Shown here: in pieces, positions 37,593 through 47,495 of the stretch
Numbering within the stretch: the first letter of the stretch is position 1
Layout: the number at the start of each line of letters is the position of its first letter
Assembly (NCBI GenBank): GCA_946886075.1
Contig: CAMPHR010000005.1
Coordinates: 60,329 to 124,328 of the forward strand
From: an uncultured Novosphingobium sp.
GTDB taxonomy: Bacteria; Pseudomonadota; Alphaproteobacteria; Sphingomonadales; Sphingomonadaceae
Direction of reading: 5' to 3'
Length of the DNA stretch: 64,000 nucleotides
Translations under genes and position numbers: made by a program
The notes under the pieces: generated by a model
Database searches by the model: none
What the model saw: the letters and a program-made list of their open reading frames with translations, nothing else
Told to the model about the DNA's origin: nothing

Positions 37593-38359
37593 GGGAACAC
37601 CAGAAAAAGATAAAGGAGAGCGGCGATCGGCGCGGCGGCGACAACGCCGTCCAGTCGATCCATCACGCCGCCATGGCCGGGCAGCAGGCTCCCGCTGTCC
37701 TTGACCCCCGCCCGGCGCTTCATCGCGCTTTCGAGAAGGTCGCCAAGCTGCGCCGCCACAGCCAGCAACCCGCTGGCAGCGGCAAGCTGGATCGGCAATC
37801 CGGCGAAGCGGTGGAGGACAAAGCCAAGGACCAGAGCGGCCAACACGCCGCCACCGAGCCCTGCCCAGGTCTTGGACGGGCTGATCCGTGGCGCAAGTTT
37901 GGGCCCGCCGATCGCTCGGCCCGCGAAATAGGCGCCGATGTCGGTCGCCCACACCAGCGACAATGCCCAGAATGCAAGCAGCAAGCCGCCCGGCTGCTGT
38001 TCACGCAGGAAAATTAACGCCGCAACCGGCACGAAAACATAGAGTACGCCCACCGCCAGCCTGCCCGACCGCGTGGCGAGGATCACGAAGAAGAAGGCCG
38101 CGACCGCAAGGGTGAATGCCGTCCACGACAGCCCCGCCGCCAATGGGCAGAGCAGCGCCAACGGCACCGACACAGCAAACATCGAAAGCCGCCGATGCTC
38201 AGGTGAAACGCGCGCGAGGTCCGCCCACTCCCCCTGCATCAGCACGCCAGCGACGACCAGCAGCAGCCAGAAGAAGAAACCTCCGAAATAAAGGGCGGCA
38301 GACGCCAGCACGATCAGAAGCAGGCCAACGACCGCGCGGATGCGAAGCTCATTGGACAT
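37589..38359 (-). CDS. cdsA: Phosphatidate cytidylyltransferase
   Basis: A 256-residue polytopic membrane enzyme making CDP-diacylglycerol from phosphatidate and CTP, the precursor for all phospholipids. About seven helices; the signature near the C terminus is KDSGSLLPGHGGVMDRLDG, with SPSKTWAGLGGG in the middle. It supplies the pssA-psd pair found 4 kb away. It starts three bases after uppS. Confidence 0.96.
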   Translation of the reverse strand: MSNELRIRAVVGLLLIVLASAALYFGGFFFWLLLVVAGVLMQGEWADLARVSPEHRRLSMFAVSVPLALLCPLAAGLSWTAFTLAVAAFFFVILATRSGRLAVGVLYVFVPVAALIFLREQQPGGLLLAFWALSLVWATDIGAYFAGRAIGGPKLAPRISPSKTWAGLGGGVLAALVLGFVLHRFAGLPIQLAAASGLLAVAAQLGDLLESAMKRRAGVKDSGSLLPGHGGVMDRLDGVVAAAPIAALLYLFLVFP

Positions 38360-38362
38360 CGA

Positions 38363-39106
<744 letters not shown>

Positions 39107-39149
39107 CAGATGTTTCGGAGCCTGGTGGACACGGGCGAAGGACCCCGGC

Positions 39150-39707
39150 TCAGTGGCCGAGAATTTCCTTCTCCTTGGCCGCCGCCGCCGCATCGATGTC
39201 GGCGATGGTGCTGTCGGTCAGCTTCTGCACCTCGGTCTCCAGGCGCTTGCGCTCGTCCTCGCTGATCTCGCCCTTCTTCTCGTCAGTCTTCAGGCTATCC
39301 ATGCCATCGCGGCGAACGTTGCGCGCCGCAACCCGCGCCCCTTCGGCATATTTGCTGGCGAGCTTGGCCAGTTCCTTACGCCGTTCCTCGGTCAGGTCGG
39401 GGATCGGCAGGCGCAGCGTCTGGCCATCGACGATCGGGTTGAGGCCAAGGCCCGCCGAGCGGATCGCCTTGTCGCAGGGTCCGACATTGCTCTTGTCCCA
39501 CACCTGCACCGACAGCATGCGCGGTTCGGGGGCAGAGACGGTCGCGACTTGGTTCAGCGGCATATGTGCGCCATAGACCTCGACCGTCACCGGATCGAGC
39601 AACTGGATATTGGCCCGGCCGGTGCGCAGGCCCGCCAGATCACCCTTAAGCGATTCGACAGCGCCGTGCATGCGGCGTTCGAGGTCGGCCTTGTCATATT
39701 GAGCCAT
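39150..39707 (-). CDS. frr: Ribosome recycling factor
   Basis: A 185-residue RRF that splits post-termination ribosomes with EF-G. Family blocks are [14 protein letters not shown], the [21 protein letters not shown] region (part shown) and RRDGMDSLK near the end. Six bases separate it from pyrH. It sits in the classical rpsB-tsf-pyrH-frr order. Confidence 0.98.
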   Translation of the reverse strand: MAQYDKADLERRMHGAVESLKGDLAGLRTGRANIQLLDPVTVEVYGAHMPLNQVATVSAPEPRMLSVQVWDKSNVGPCDKAIRSAGLGLNPIVDGQTLRLPIPDLTEERRKELAKLASKYAEGARVAARNVRRDGMDSLKTDEKKGEISEDERKRLETEVQKLTDSTIADIDAAAAAKEKEILGH

Positions 39708-39713
39708 GGTCTT

Positions 39714-40439
39714 TCAGCGCTCCTGATTTTGCACGATCGTCGCAATCCCGTCCCCGGCCAGCACCTTTGCCAGATTGCCGGTTTCGCGGATATTGAAGAC
39801 GACGATGGGAATATTATTTTCGCGGCACAGGGCGATGGCACTGGCGTCCATCACCTTGAGATTGTCGTTCAGCACCTTGTCGAAGCTGATCTGGTCATAT
39901 CGGGCCGCATCCGGCACCTGCTTGGGATCGGCATTGTAGATGCCATCGACACTGGTGCCCTTGAACAGCGCATCGCAGTTCATTTCAGCTGCACGCAGCG
40001 CCGCCGTCGTGTCGGTCGTGAAGAAGGGACTGCCGGTACCGGCCGCGAAGATGACGATCCGGCCCTTTTCCATGTGCCGCACGGCCTTGCGCCTGATGTA
40101 GGGCTCGCACACCGAAGCCATCGGGATCGCCGATTGAACGCGCGTGTCATAGCCGATCTTTTCAAGCGCATTCTGGACGGCGAGCGCGTTCATGACGGTG
40201 GCCAGCATGCCCATATAATCGGCGCTGGTCCGATCGAAGCCCTTGGCCGCGCCTGCCAGACCGCGGAAGATATTGCCCCCGCCGACGACAACACAGATTT
40301 CAAAGCCCGCATCCTTCGCAGCCGCAATTTCGGTCGCGACACGGTTCACGGTCTCGGGCTCGATCCCGAACTGCCCCTGCCCCATCAGCACTTCGCCCGA
40401 GAGTTTCAGCAATATGCGCTTGAACGGCGGACGAGTCAT
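39714..40439 (-). CDS. pyrH: UMP kinase
   Basis: A 241-residue bacterial hexameric UMP kinase of the amino-acid-kinase fold. [13 protein letters not shown] opens the protein, [11 protein letters not shown] binds nucleotide, and [14 protein letters not shown] and the [13 protein letters not shown] block are typical. The ATG giving MTRPPFKR is used rather than a longer in-frame start. Confidence 0.98.
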   Translation of the reverse strand: MTRPPFKRILLKLSGEVLMGQGQFGIEPETVNRVATEIAAAKDAGFEICVVVGGGNIFRGLAGAAKGFDRTSADYMGMLATVMNALAVQNALEKIGYDTRVQSAIPMASVCEPYIRRKAVRHMEKGRIVIFAAGTGSPFFTTDTTAALRAAEMNCDALFKGTSVDGIYNADPKQVPDAARYDQISFDKVLNDNLKVMDASAIALCRENNIPIVVFNIRETGNLAKVLAGDGIATIVQNQER

Positions 40440-40475
40440 GCGGGGTAAAATTCCATCAATTCGAGCAGACAAAGG

Positions 40476-40507
40476 AATGGCGCGCACCTTAGGCAGCGCG
40501 CGCCATT
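40476..40507 (-). terminator. Terminator or attenuator after tsf
   Basis: On the minus strand a ten-base stem AATGGCGCGC / GCGCGCCATT with a 12-base loop is followed by TTCCTTTGTCT. It lies between tsf and pyrH and may reduce read-through into the distal genes. Confidence 0.6.
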
Positions 40508-40601
40508 CTGTGAAGTCCTTAGCGTCGTCGGGCGACTTGTCGAGAAGCGTTGTTCCCGACGCGCCGCCCGAACCGAACGCTTGATCAGGTCAGGCTATGG
40601 A

Positions 40602-41528
40602 TCAGACGCCCGCAGCCGCGGCGACTTCAGCGGCGAAGTCGCTCGCTTCCTTCTCGATGCCTTCACCGAGCTGGAAGCGGACATAGTTCTTCAGCGTGAT
40701 CGAAGCGCCCGCATCCTTGGCCGCCTTGGCAACGACGTCGGCGATCGGCGTCTTGTTGTCCATCACGAACAGCTGGCTGAGCAGCGCGTTTTCCTTGGCA
40801 TACTTTGCGACCGAACCGTCGACCATCTTGGCGACGATCTCAGCAGGCTTGCCCGATTCGGCAGCCTTTTCAGCGGCGATGGCGCGCTCACGCTCCAGCA
40901 GGGCCGGATCGATGTCAGCAGCCGACAGCGCCAGCGGGAAGGCAGCGGCGATGTGCATCGCGATCTGCTTGCCGAGCGGCTCCAGAACGTCGGCAGGCGC
41001 ATCGCCTTCCAGCGCGACCAGCACGCCGATCTTGCCAAGGCCGGGAGCAGCAGCGTTGTGGACGTAGGGGACGACAACGCCCTGGCTCACTTCCAGCTGA
41101 CCGATACGGCGCAGGGTCTGGTTCTCACCGATGGTGGCGATGTTCGACACCAGCTTCTCGGAAATCGTGCCACCAGCCGGGTGAGCCTGCGACGACAGCG
41201 CTTCGGCGTCGGTCGCGCCACTCTGCAGAGCAACCTGCGCCACGGTGCGGACGAAATCCTGGAACTGGTCGTTCTTGGCAACGAAGTCGGTTTCGCTGTT
41301 CACTTCGACGGCAACGCCTTTGGTGCCAGCGACGGCGACGCCGACCAGACCTTCCGCAGCGGTGCGGCTCGACTTCTTCTGCGCAGCAGCAAGGCCCTTG
41401 GCGCGCAGCCAGTCGACGGCGGCTTCCATGTCGCCATTGGCTTCGGCGAGCGCCTTCTTGCAGTCCATCATGCCCGCGCCCGAACGGTCGCGCAGTTCCT
41501 TGACGGCGGCGGCGGTAATCTCGGCCAT
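40602..41528 (-). CDS. tsf: Translation elongation factor Ts
   Basis: A 308-residue EF-Ts, the nucleotide exchange factor for EF-Tu. The UBA-like N terminus has [20 protein letters not shown], followed by the [13 protein letters not shown] signature. It follows rpsB with a hairpin between, the usual arrangement. Confidence 0.98.
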   Translation of the reverse strand: MAEITAAAVKELRDRSGAGMMDCKKALAEANGDMEAAVDWLRAKGLAAAQKKSSRTAAEGLVGVAVAGTKGVAVEVNSETDFVAKNDQFQDFVRTVAQVALQSGATDAEALSSQAHPAGGTISEKLVSNIATIGENQTLRRIGQLEVSQGVVVPYVHNAAAPGLGKIGVLVALEGDAPADVLEPLGKQIAMHIAAAFPLALSAADIDPALLERERAIAAEKAAESGKPAEIVAKMVDGSVAKYAKENALLSQLFVMDNKTPIADVVAKAAKDAGASITLKNYVRFQLGEGIEKEASDFAAEVAAAAGV

Positions 41529-41579
41529 GTTTCGGCTCCTAAAGTTTAATGGTTCAAATATGGGGCGTTCAAACAAGCA

Positions 41580-41610
41580 CTAGGGCGCGTTCCGGTGGAG
41601 CGCGCCCTAG
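41580..41610 (-). terminator. Hairpin between rpsB and tsf
   Basis: A ten-base perfect stem CTAGGGCGCG / CGCGCCCTAG with an 11-base loop. On the minus strand it is followed by TGCTTGTTTG, so partial termination between rpsB and tsf is likely. Confidence 0.65.
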
Positions 41611-41642
41611 CCTGTCAATCTTGCAGTTCGAAGACCGCGGGA

Positions 41643-42401
41643 TCAGGCCTGGACGGCGACCTCTTCGGCTTCCGGCTCGTCCAGAGCGCCCAGATCGACG
41701 CCCGAAGCCTGCTGCGCACCACGGTTGCCCTTGGTCGCGGCGGCGGCGATGGCGTCGCAGTAGAGGCGGATCGCGCGGCTGGCGTCGTCATTCGCCGGAA
41801 CCGGGAAAGCGATTCCGTCGGGCGAGACATTCGAATCGAGGATCGCGACAACCGGGATACCGAGCGTGTTGGCTTCCTTGATCGCCAGCTCTTCCTTGTT
41901 GGCGTCGATCACGAACATGACATCGGGGATGCCGTTCATGTCGCGGATGCCGCCCAGCGACAATTCGAGCTTCTCGCGCTCGCGGGTCATCTGAAGGACT
42001 TCCTTCTTGGTGAAGCCGTGGGTGTCGCCCGACAGCTTCTCTTCAAGGGTCTTCAGGCGCTTGATCGAGCCCGAGATGGTCTTCCAGTTGGTGAGCATGC
42101 CGCCCAGCCAGCGATGGTTGACGAAGTGCTGGCCCGACTTGCGAGCGGCGTCAGCGATCGGGTCCTGCGCCTGGCGCTTGGTGCCGACGAACAGCACCTT
42201 GCCACCGGCAGCGACGGTCGCCGAAACGAAGTCCAGCGCACGGCCGAACAGCGGCACGGTCTGCGACAGGTCAAGGATGTGGATGCCGTTGCGCTCGCCG
42301 AAGATGTACGGCTTCATGCGCGGGTTCCAACGGTGGGTCTGGTGGCCGAAGTGGGCGCCAGCCTCGATCAATTGGTGCATGGTGACGACAGGTGCCGCCA
42401 T
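41643..42401 (-). CDS. rpsB: 30S ribosomal protein S2
   Basis: A 252-residue S2. The N-terminal [31 protein letters not shown] and [11 protein letters not shown] blocks are typical. A strong AAGGAGA ribosome site precedes the ATG at 42401. It heads the long translation and envelope operon and is divergent from the LexA-controlled small gene. Confidence 0.98.
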   Translation of the reverse strand: MAAPVVTMHQLIEAGAHFGHQTHRWNPRMKPYIFGERNGIHILDLSQTVPLFGRALDFVSATVAAGGKVLFVGTKRQAQDPIADAARKSGQHFVNHRWLGGMLTNWKTISGSIKRLKTLEEKLSGDTHGFTKKEVLQMTREREKLELSLGGIRDMNGIPDVMFVIDANKEELAIKEANTLGIPVVAILDSNVSPDGIAFPVPANDDASRAIRLYCDAIAAAATKGNRGAQQASGVDLGALDEPEAEEVAVQA

Positions 42402-42526
42402 AATATTTCTCCTTCCGGTTTGACCTCTGGGAATCAGGAACTGAGCGTCACGCCGCAGCACCGGATATGTCGATTCCCATGTGGAATGGCGCGGCCCTTA
42501 ACGGCTGGCGCGTGGCAATGCAAGGC

Positions 42527-42561
42527 TTGACGAGAGCTGGAAACTAGAACATATAGAGAAC
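42527..42561 (+). promoter_or_regulatory. Sigma-70 promoter overlapped by a LexA (SOS) box
   Basis: TTGACG (42527-42532) and CATATA (42550-42555) are 17 bases apart. The -10 is covered by GAACATATAGAGAAC (42547-42561), whose complement GTTCTCTATATGTTC is an exact match to the alphaproteobacterial LexA pattern GTTC-N7-GTTC. Bound LexA would block RNA polymerase. Confidence 0.8.
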
Positions 42562-42610
42562 ATGGGAACAAAACGAAGCCTTGGCCGGTTTGCTCCTTCA
42601 ATCAGAACCC

Positions 42611-42868
42611 ATGGTTCTTAGCACAGGAAGAGTGAGCGGTCTCATGTTCACCATTGTTGCAGCTACGGTATTTTTCGGCGCGTTCCTGCTGGCCGCTGGC
42701 GTCATCGTCGGAATGTTCGCACTTTATCATGAAAAGATGGCGGCCGCCTTGCTGTTCGAACCCATTCCTCAAGCGCCGCCGGTCTATCATCTGCGGATCA
42801 GCCGCCGCCGGGTGAACACTGACCGTTCACTGGCGCCTGTCGGGCGGTCCGGCGCTTTCGCCGCCTGA
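42611..42868 (+). CDS. SOS-regulated small membrane protein of unknown family
   Basis: An 85-residue protein (74 if ATG 42644 is used) with one strong membrane helix (FTIVAATVFFGAFLLAAGVI, then VGMFALYHEKM) and a basic cytoplasmic-type tail (HLRISRRRVNTDRS). In-frame starts are ATG 42611, GTG 42632 and ATG 42644; AGGAAG at 42625-42630 lies before the last. The promoter is covered by a LexA box, so it should be expressed on DNA damage. Small SOS membrane proteins elsewhere (Caulobacter SidA, Bacillus YneA) halt cell division; that role here is inference. Divergent from rpsB, convergent with pssA. Confidence 0.7.
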   Translation: MVLSTGRVSGLMFTIVAATVFFGAFLLAAGVIVGMFALYHEKMAAALLFEPIPQAPPVYHLRISRRRVNTDRSLAPVGRSGAFAA

Positions 42869-42873
42869 GCTAA

Positions 42874-43650
42874 TCAGGGCGCGGCGGCGACTTGCTGCCG
42901 CCGGACGCGGGCATAGGACATCATACCGAACGGGATCGTCGCCAGGTAAATCGCGCAGAGCACCAGCAGCGTCAGCCACGGGTCAGTGAGCAGCAGCGCG
43001 GCGAGCAACCCGGCGACCGCGATCGCCTCCAGCCTGATCCGCTTGCGCAGCCGAAGCGCAGACCAGCTATAGGTCGCGATGCTGGAAATCATCAGGAAGG
43101 CTGTGAAGGCAGTCCAGGGCGCGACCACATACCAGGCCCGGAACGTTTCCTCGCCTGTCACCAGCCAAAGATAGAGCGGCACAAACGCCAGCCCTGCTCC
43201 TGCGGGCGCAGGCACGCCGGTCAGGAAGCCGGCCGATTTATGCGGCTGTATGTCCGCATCGATATTGGCGTTGAAGCGTGCCAGCCGCAGCGCACAGGAC
43301 AGCGCGTGCGCCAGCGCGAAGATCCAGCCGAATTTCGGCATGGCATGCAGCGACCAGAGGTAAAGGATAAGCGCAGGCGCAACTCCGAAGGCAATCGAAT
43401 CCGACAGGGAGTCCAACTCCGCGCCGAATCGGCTCTCACCGCGCAGCAGCCGGGCGATGCGTCCGTCGAGACCGTCCAGCACGCCAGCGATCAGGATCGA
43501 GAGGACCGCCCGCTCCCACTCTCCAGAGATGCCGTAGCGGACGCCGGTCAGGCCGAAGCATAGCGCCATCGCAGTAACAGCGTTGGGCGCAACCATCCGC
43601 AGCGTGATGCCCCGGCGAAGCCCACGGGGGATAGCGCGCCGCTGCCTCAT
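42874..43650 (-). CDS. pssA: CDP-diacylglycerol-serine O-phosphatidyltransferase
   Basis: A 258-residue membrane enzyme of the CDP-alcohol phosphatidyltransferase family. The signature DG-x2-AR-x8-G-x3-D-x3-D is seen as [11 protein letters not shown] followed by [15 protein letters not shown]. It makes phosphatidylserine from CDP-diacylglycerol, which Psd then decarboxylates. Its start overlaps the psd stop by four bases. Confidence 0.95.
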   Translation of the reverse strand: MRQRRAIPRGLRRGITLRMVAPNAVTAMALCFGLTGVRYGISGEWERAVLSILIAGVLDGLDGRIARLLRGESRFGAELDSLSDSIAFGVAPALILYLWSLHAMPKFGWIFALAHALSCALRLARFNANIDADIQPHKSAGFLTGVPAPAGAGLAFVPLYLWLVTGEETFRAWYVVAPWTAFTAFLMISSIATYSWSALRLRKRIRLEAIAVAGLLAALLLTDPWLTLLVLCAIYLATIPFGMMSYARVRRQQVAAAP

Positions 43651-44381
43651 TGCTGGATACCCGAAATGACCCGCATATCGCCAATCTGGCCGAGGATGGT
43701 CTCGCCTGCAACGGTCCTCTGCCCCAGCACCACGCGAGGCGCAGTACCTGCGGGCAGATAGACGTCAACGCGGCTGCCAAAGCGAATGAGCCCGATCCGC
43801 TGCCCCGCCGCGATCATGTCACCGGGCTTCACGAAGGGCACGATCCGCCGCGCCACAAGCCCCGCAATCTGCGTGAAACCGACGCGCAAGCCGTCATGCC
43901 GCTCCACCAATATATGCTGCCGCTCATTATCCTCGCTCGCCTTGTCGAGATCGGCGTTCAGGAACTTGCCCGAAATATAGACGACCGACTTCACCGTCCC
44001 GCCGATCGGCGTGCGGTTGATGTGGACATCGAACACGCTCATGAAGATCGACACGCGGACCATTGGCTGATCGCCTAGGCCATCCGCTCCAGCCATCTCA
44101 CGCGGCGGCGGCACGCGCTGGATCAGCGTCACCAGACCGTCTGCCGGGGCGACGATCGCCCTTTCATCCTGCGGCACCGCGCGAACCGGATCGCGGAAAA
44201 AGGCGAACACCCAGATGGTCACCATCACCATCAGCCAGCCGGGTATCGTCCAGCCGACCAGGAACAGCACTGCCGTAATCGCAGCGGCGATCAGGCCGAA
44301 TTTCATTCCCTCCGGATGCACCGAAGGGAAGCGCCACTTCACATTGCCGCCCAAGGCGACGGTGATTTCGTCATTTTCCAT
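43647..44381 (-). CDS. psd: Phosphatidylserine decarboxylase proenzyme
   Basis: A 244-residue, short-type Psd that makes phosphatidylethanolamine. A self-cleavage Gly-Ser is visible in [12 protein letters not shown] near the C terminus, which forms the pyruvoyl group; [16 protein letters not shown] is the conserved centre. Two membrane helices are near the N terminus. It is first of the psd-pssA pair and divergent from icd. Confidence 0.95.
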   Translation of the reverse strand: MENDEITVALGGNVKWRFPSVHPEGMKFGLIAAAITAVLFLVGWTIPGWLMVMVTIWVFAFFRDPVRAVPQDERAIVAPADGLVTLIQRVPPPREMAGADGLGDQPMVRVSIFMSVFDVHINRTPIGGTVKSVVYISGKFLNADLDKASEDNERQHILVERHDGLRVGFTQIAGLVARRIVPFVKPGDMIAAGQRIGLIRFGSRVDVYLPAGTAPRVVLGQRTVAGETILGQIGDMRVISGIQQ

Positions 44382-44546
44382 GGCACCTGTCTTTAGGCAC
44401 AGTCACTTGCAGTGACAACGCCCGATCCTGCGCCAACGCACCGCAAGGGCAGATGCCCGGCCAACGCCATTGCGCAGTTGAACATTGCCGCCGCTTTGCC
44501 TAGGGCGTGTCGCAATTCCATCCAAATGAAGAAGGCGAAGAGGCGC

Positions 44547-45767
44547 ATGGCGAAGATCAAGGTCAAAAACCCTGTCGTGGAGATCGACGGCGACGAAATG
44601 ACGCGGATCATCTGGCAGTGGATCCGTGAGCGCCTCATCCTCCCCTATCTCGACGTTGATCTGAAATATTATGACCTTTCGGTAGAGAACCGCGACGCGA
44701 CCGAAGACCAGGTCACCATCGACTGCGCCAATGCGATCAAGCAATATGGCGTCGGCGTGAAGTGCGCCACCATCACCCCGGACGAAGCCCGCGTCGAGGA
44801 ATTCAGCCTCAAGAAGATGTGGAAGTCGCCCAACGGCACCATCCGCAACATCCTGGGCGGCGTGGTCTTCCGTGAGCCGATCGTGATCCAGAACGTGCCC
44901 CGCCTGGTTCCCGGCTGGACCGACCCGATCGTCATCGGCCGTCACGCCTTTGGTGACCAGTATCGCGCCACCGACTTCCTGGTTCCCGGCGCTGGCCGCC
45001 TGACGATGAAGTTCGTCGGCGAAGACGGCACCGAGTTCGAGCATGAAGTGTTCAACTTCCCTAGCGCCGGCGTCGCGATGGGCATGTACAACCTCGACGA
45101 ATCGATCCGCGATTTCGCCAAGGCGAGCTTCAACTACGGCCTGAACCGTGGCTGGCCGGTCTATCTGTCGACCAAGAACACCATCCTCAAGGCCTATGAC
45201 GGTCGCTTCAAGGATTTGTTCCAGGAAGTGTTCGATGCTGAATTCGCCGACAAGTTCAAGGCGGCTGGCATCGTTTACGAACACCGCCTGATCGACGACA
45301 TGGTCGCCTCCGCCCTCAAGTGGAACGGCAACTTCGTCTGGGCATGCAAGAACTACGATGGCGACGTGCAGTCCGACACCGTGGCGCAGGGCTTCGGCTC
45401 GCTTGGCCTCATGACCTCCGTCCTGCTGTCGCCCGACGGCAAGACCGTCGAAGCCGAAGCGGCGCACGGCACCGTCACCCGCCACTATCGCCAGCACCAG
45501 CAGGGCAAGCAGACGTCGACCAACCCGATCGCGTCGATCTTTGCCTGGACGCAGGGCCTCGCTTATCGCGGCAAGTTCGACGACACGCCGGACGTCACCA
45601 AGTTCGCCGAGACGCTGGAAAAGGTCTGCATCGAAACCGTCGAAGGCGGCGCGATGACCAAGGATCTCGCCCTGCTGATCGGTCCGGATCAGGCATGGAT
45701 GACCACCGAGCAGTTCTTCGAGGCGATCCGCGCGAACCTCGAAACCGCCATGGGTCAGTGGAACTGA
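44547..45767 (+). CDS. icd: NADP-dependent isocitrate dehydrogenase (dimeric, eukaryote-like type)
   Basis: A 406-residue isocitrate dehydrogenase of subfamily II. It opens [18 protein letters not shown] and holds [25 protein letters not shown] and [16 protein letters not shown] with a conserved NADP2'-phosphate-binding region. It oxidises isocitrate to 2-oxoglutarate and makes NADPH. ATG 44547 follows a GAAGAGG ribosome site. A good terminator follows the gene. Confidence 0.97.
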   Translation: MAKIKVKNPVVEIDGDEMTRIIWQWIRERLILPYLDVDLKYYDLSVENRDATEDQVTIDCANAIKQYGVGVKCATITPDEARVEEFSLKKMWKSPNGTIRNILGGVVFREPIVIQNVPRLVPGWTDPIVIGRHAFGDQYRATDFLVPGAGRLTMKFVGEDGTEFEHEVFNFPSAGVAMGMYNLDESIRDFAKASFNYGLNRGWPVYLSTKNTILKAYDGRFKDLFQEVFDAEFADKFKAAGIVYEHRLIDDMVASALKWNGNFVWACKNYDGDVQSDTVAQGFGSLGLMTSVLLSPDGKTVEAEAAHGTVTRHYRQHQQGKQTSTNPIASIFAWTQGLAYRGKFDDTPDVTKFAETLEKVCIETVEGGAMTKDLALLIGPDQAWMTTEQFFEAIRANLETAMGQWN

Positions 45768-45816
45768 TTTCACGGAACTGATCCAGCCTTCTAGGCATTC
45801 AATACGGAAACGGAAT

Positions 45817-45847
45817 AAGGCGGTGTCGTACAGCGGCGCCGCCTTTT
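45817..45847 (+). terminator. Intrinsic terminator after icd
   Basis: AAGGCGG / CCGCCTT, seven pairs, with a 15-base loop that can pair further (TGT/ACA) and TTTT after it. It falls 50 bases after the icd stop. Confidence 0.7.
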
Positions 45848-45866
45848 CCATGGCGGGAGATCGGCG

Positions 45867-47480
45867 ATGACGACAGCAACACGCAAACGGCTGGAGGTCC
45901 GCACCGCGGTGCCATCCGACGTGCGCGGCATTCAGCGGCTGATCGCGCGCGTCTATCCTGGCATGCCCAACTATTCGCTCGCCACCATTCGCGGCCAGAT
46001 CAACAATTTCCCAGATGGCTGTTTCGTCGCCCTCTACGACAACAAGGTCGTCGGCTATTGCGCCACCATGCGGGTCAGCCGATCGATGGCCTTCTCCTTC
46101 CATGATTGGGAAGAAATCACCGCCAACGGCTTCGGCACACGGCATAGCGCGGCCGGTGAATGGCTATACGGCTATGAAATGGCGGTCGATCCCAAGTTGC
46201 GCGGCCTGCGTATCGGCCAGCGCCTCTATGACGAGCGTAAGGAACTGGCCGAGCAACTCGACCTCCATGGCATCGTCATCGCTGGCCGGATGCCCGGATA
46301 CGCCCGCGCCAAGCGCCGGGTCGATGGTCCCACCGATTATCTCGACAAGGTCGTGCAGGGCAGATTGCGCGATCAGGTGATCAGCTTCCAGCTCAAGAAC
46401 CAGTTCGAGCCGCTCGGCGTCCTTGAAAACTACCTACCCGAGGACAAGCAGTCCGACGGACACGCCGCCCATCTCGTCTGGCGCAATCCCTATGTCGATC
46501 CGGACGAAGCGCCGGAAATGCGGGTGCCGCGCGGCGTCGAAAGCGTCCGCCTCGCCACCTGCCAGCTTCAGGCGCGCGCTGTCGCCGACTTCGAGGAATT
46601 CATCCGCAACATCGAATATTTCGTTGATGTTGCAGCAGATTATCGTTCCGACTTCATCATCTTTCCGGAACTGTTCACCCTGCCGCTCCTGTCCTTCGAA
46701 ACGAAAAAGCTCTCCCCGCTCGAAGCGATCGACAAGCTGACCGCCTACACCCCGCGCCTCACGAAAGAACTCACGCGGATGGCGCTCGAATATAATATCA
46801 ACATCATCGGCGGCTCCCACCCGACCCGAGCGGACGATGGCGACATCCAGAATATCGCCTATGTCGCTCTGCGCGACGGATCAGTGCATACCCAGGAAAA
46901 GATCCACCCGACCCCCAACGAAGCCTTTTGGTGGAACATCAAGGGCGGCGATTCGCTGGACGTGATCCAGACCGATTGCGGCCCGATCGGCGTCCTTATC
47001 TGCTACGACAGCGAATTCCCCGAGCTCGCCCGCCGCCTCGTTGATCAGGGCGCGCGCATCATCTTCGTCCCCTTCTGCACCGACTCGCGCCTTGGCTACA
47101 TGCGCGTGCGCTATTGCGCGCAGGCGCGGGCGATCGAGAATCAATGCTATGTCGTCATGTCCGGCAATGTCGGCAATCTGCCAAACGTCGACAATATGGA
47201 CATCCAATATGCGCAGAGCGCCATCCTGACGCCGTGCGACCTGCCCTTCGCCCGCGACGGCATCGCGGCGGAATCGACCGAGAATGTCGAGACTCTGACC
47301 ATGGCGGACGTCAACCTCGCCGATCTCAGCTGGGCCCGCGCGGAGGGCACGGTGCGCAACCTGCGCGACCGGCGGTTCGACCTCTACCATATCGATTGGG
47401 ACAGCAGCCCGGACCATGCCCATGCGCCCAGCGGTGGCCCGGTGCCAGCGGGCGGCCACAACGCACCTGGGGGTGGGTAA
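45867..47480 (+). CDS. GNAT acetyltransferase fused to a carbon-nitrogen hydrolase
   Basis: A 537-residue bifunctional protein. Residues about 10-180 form a GNAT fold with an acetyl-CoA-binding pattern (LRGLRIGQRLYDER). Residues about 225-500 are a nitrilase-superfamily domain with the full Glu-Lys-Cys triad: Glu268 in FPELFTLP, Lys345 in QEKIHPTPNE and Cys379 in VLICYDSEFPEL. This fusion is known in bacteria, but its substrate is not. It may both acylate and hydrolyse a shared amide. It stands alone, after a terminator, converging on the oxygenase-like gene. Confidence 0.9.
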   Translation: MTTATRKRLEVRTAVPSDVRGIQRLIARVYPGMPNYSLATIRGQINNFPDGCFVALYDNKVVGYCATMRVSRSMAFSFHDWEEITANGFGTRHSAAGEWLYGYEMAVDPKLRGLRIGQRLYDERKELAEQLDLHGIVIAGRMPGYARAKRRVDGPTDYLDKVVQGRLRDQVISFQLKNQFEPLGVLENYLPEDKQSDGHAAHLVWRNPYVDPDEAPEMRVPRGVESVRLATCQLQARAVADFEEFIRNIEYFVDVAADYRSDFIIFPELFTLPLLSFETKKLSPLEAIDKLTAYTPRLTKELTRMALEYNINIIGGSHPTRADDGDIQNIAYVALRDGSVHTQEKIHPTPNEAFWWNIKGGDSLDVIQTDCGPIGVLICYDSEFPELARRLVDQGARIIFVPFCTDSRLGYMRVRYCAQARAIENQCYVVMSGNVGNLPNVDNMDIQYAQSAILTPCDLPFARDGIAAESTENVETLTMADVNLADLSWARAEGTVRNLRDRRFDLYHIDWDSSPDHAHAPSGGPVPAGGHNAPGGG

Positions 47481-47495
47481 GAGTTCCTTGAACGA

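Noticed and set aside
44402..44416. GTCACT-TGC-AGTGAC palindrome before icd as an operator
   Set aside because: It is short and there is no second copy or known matching regulator; chance occurrence is likely.
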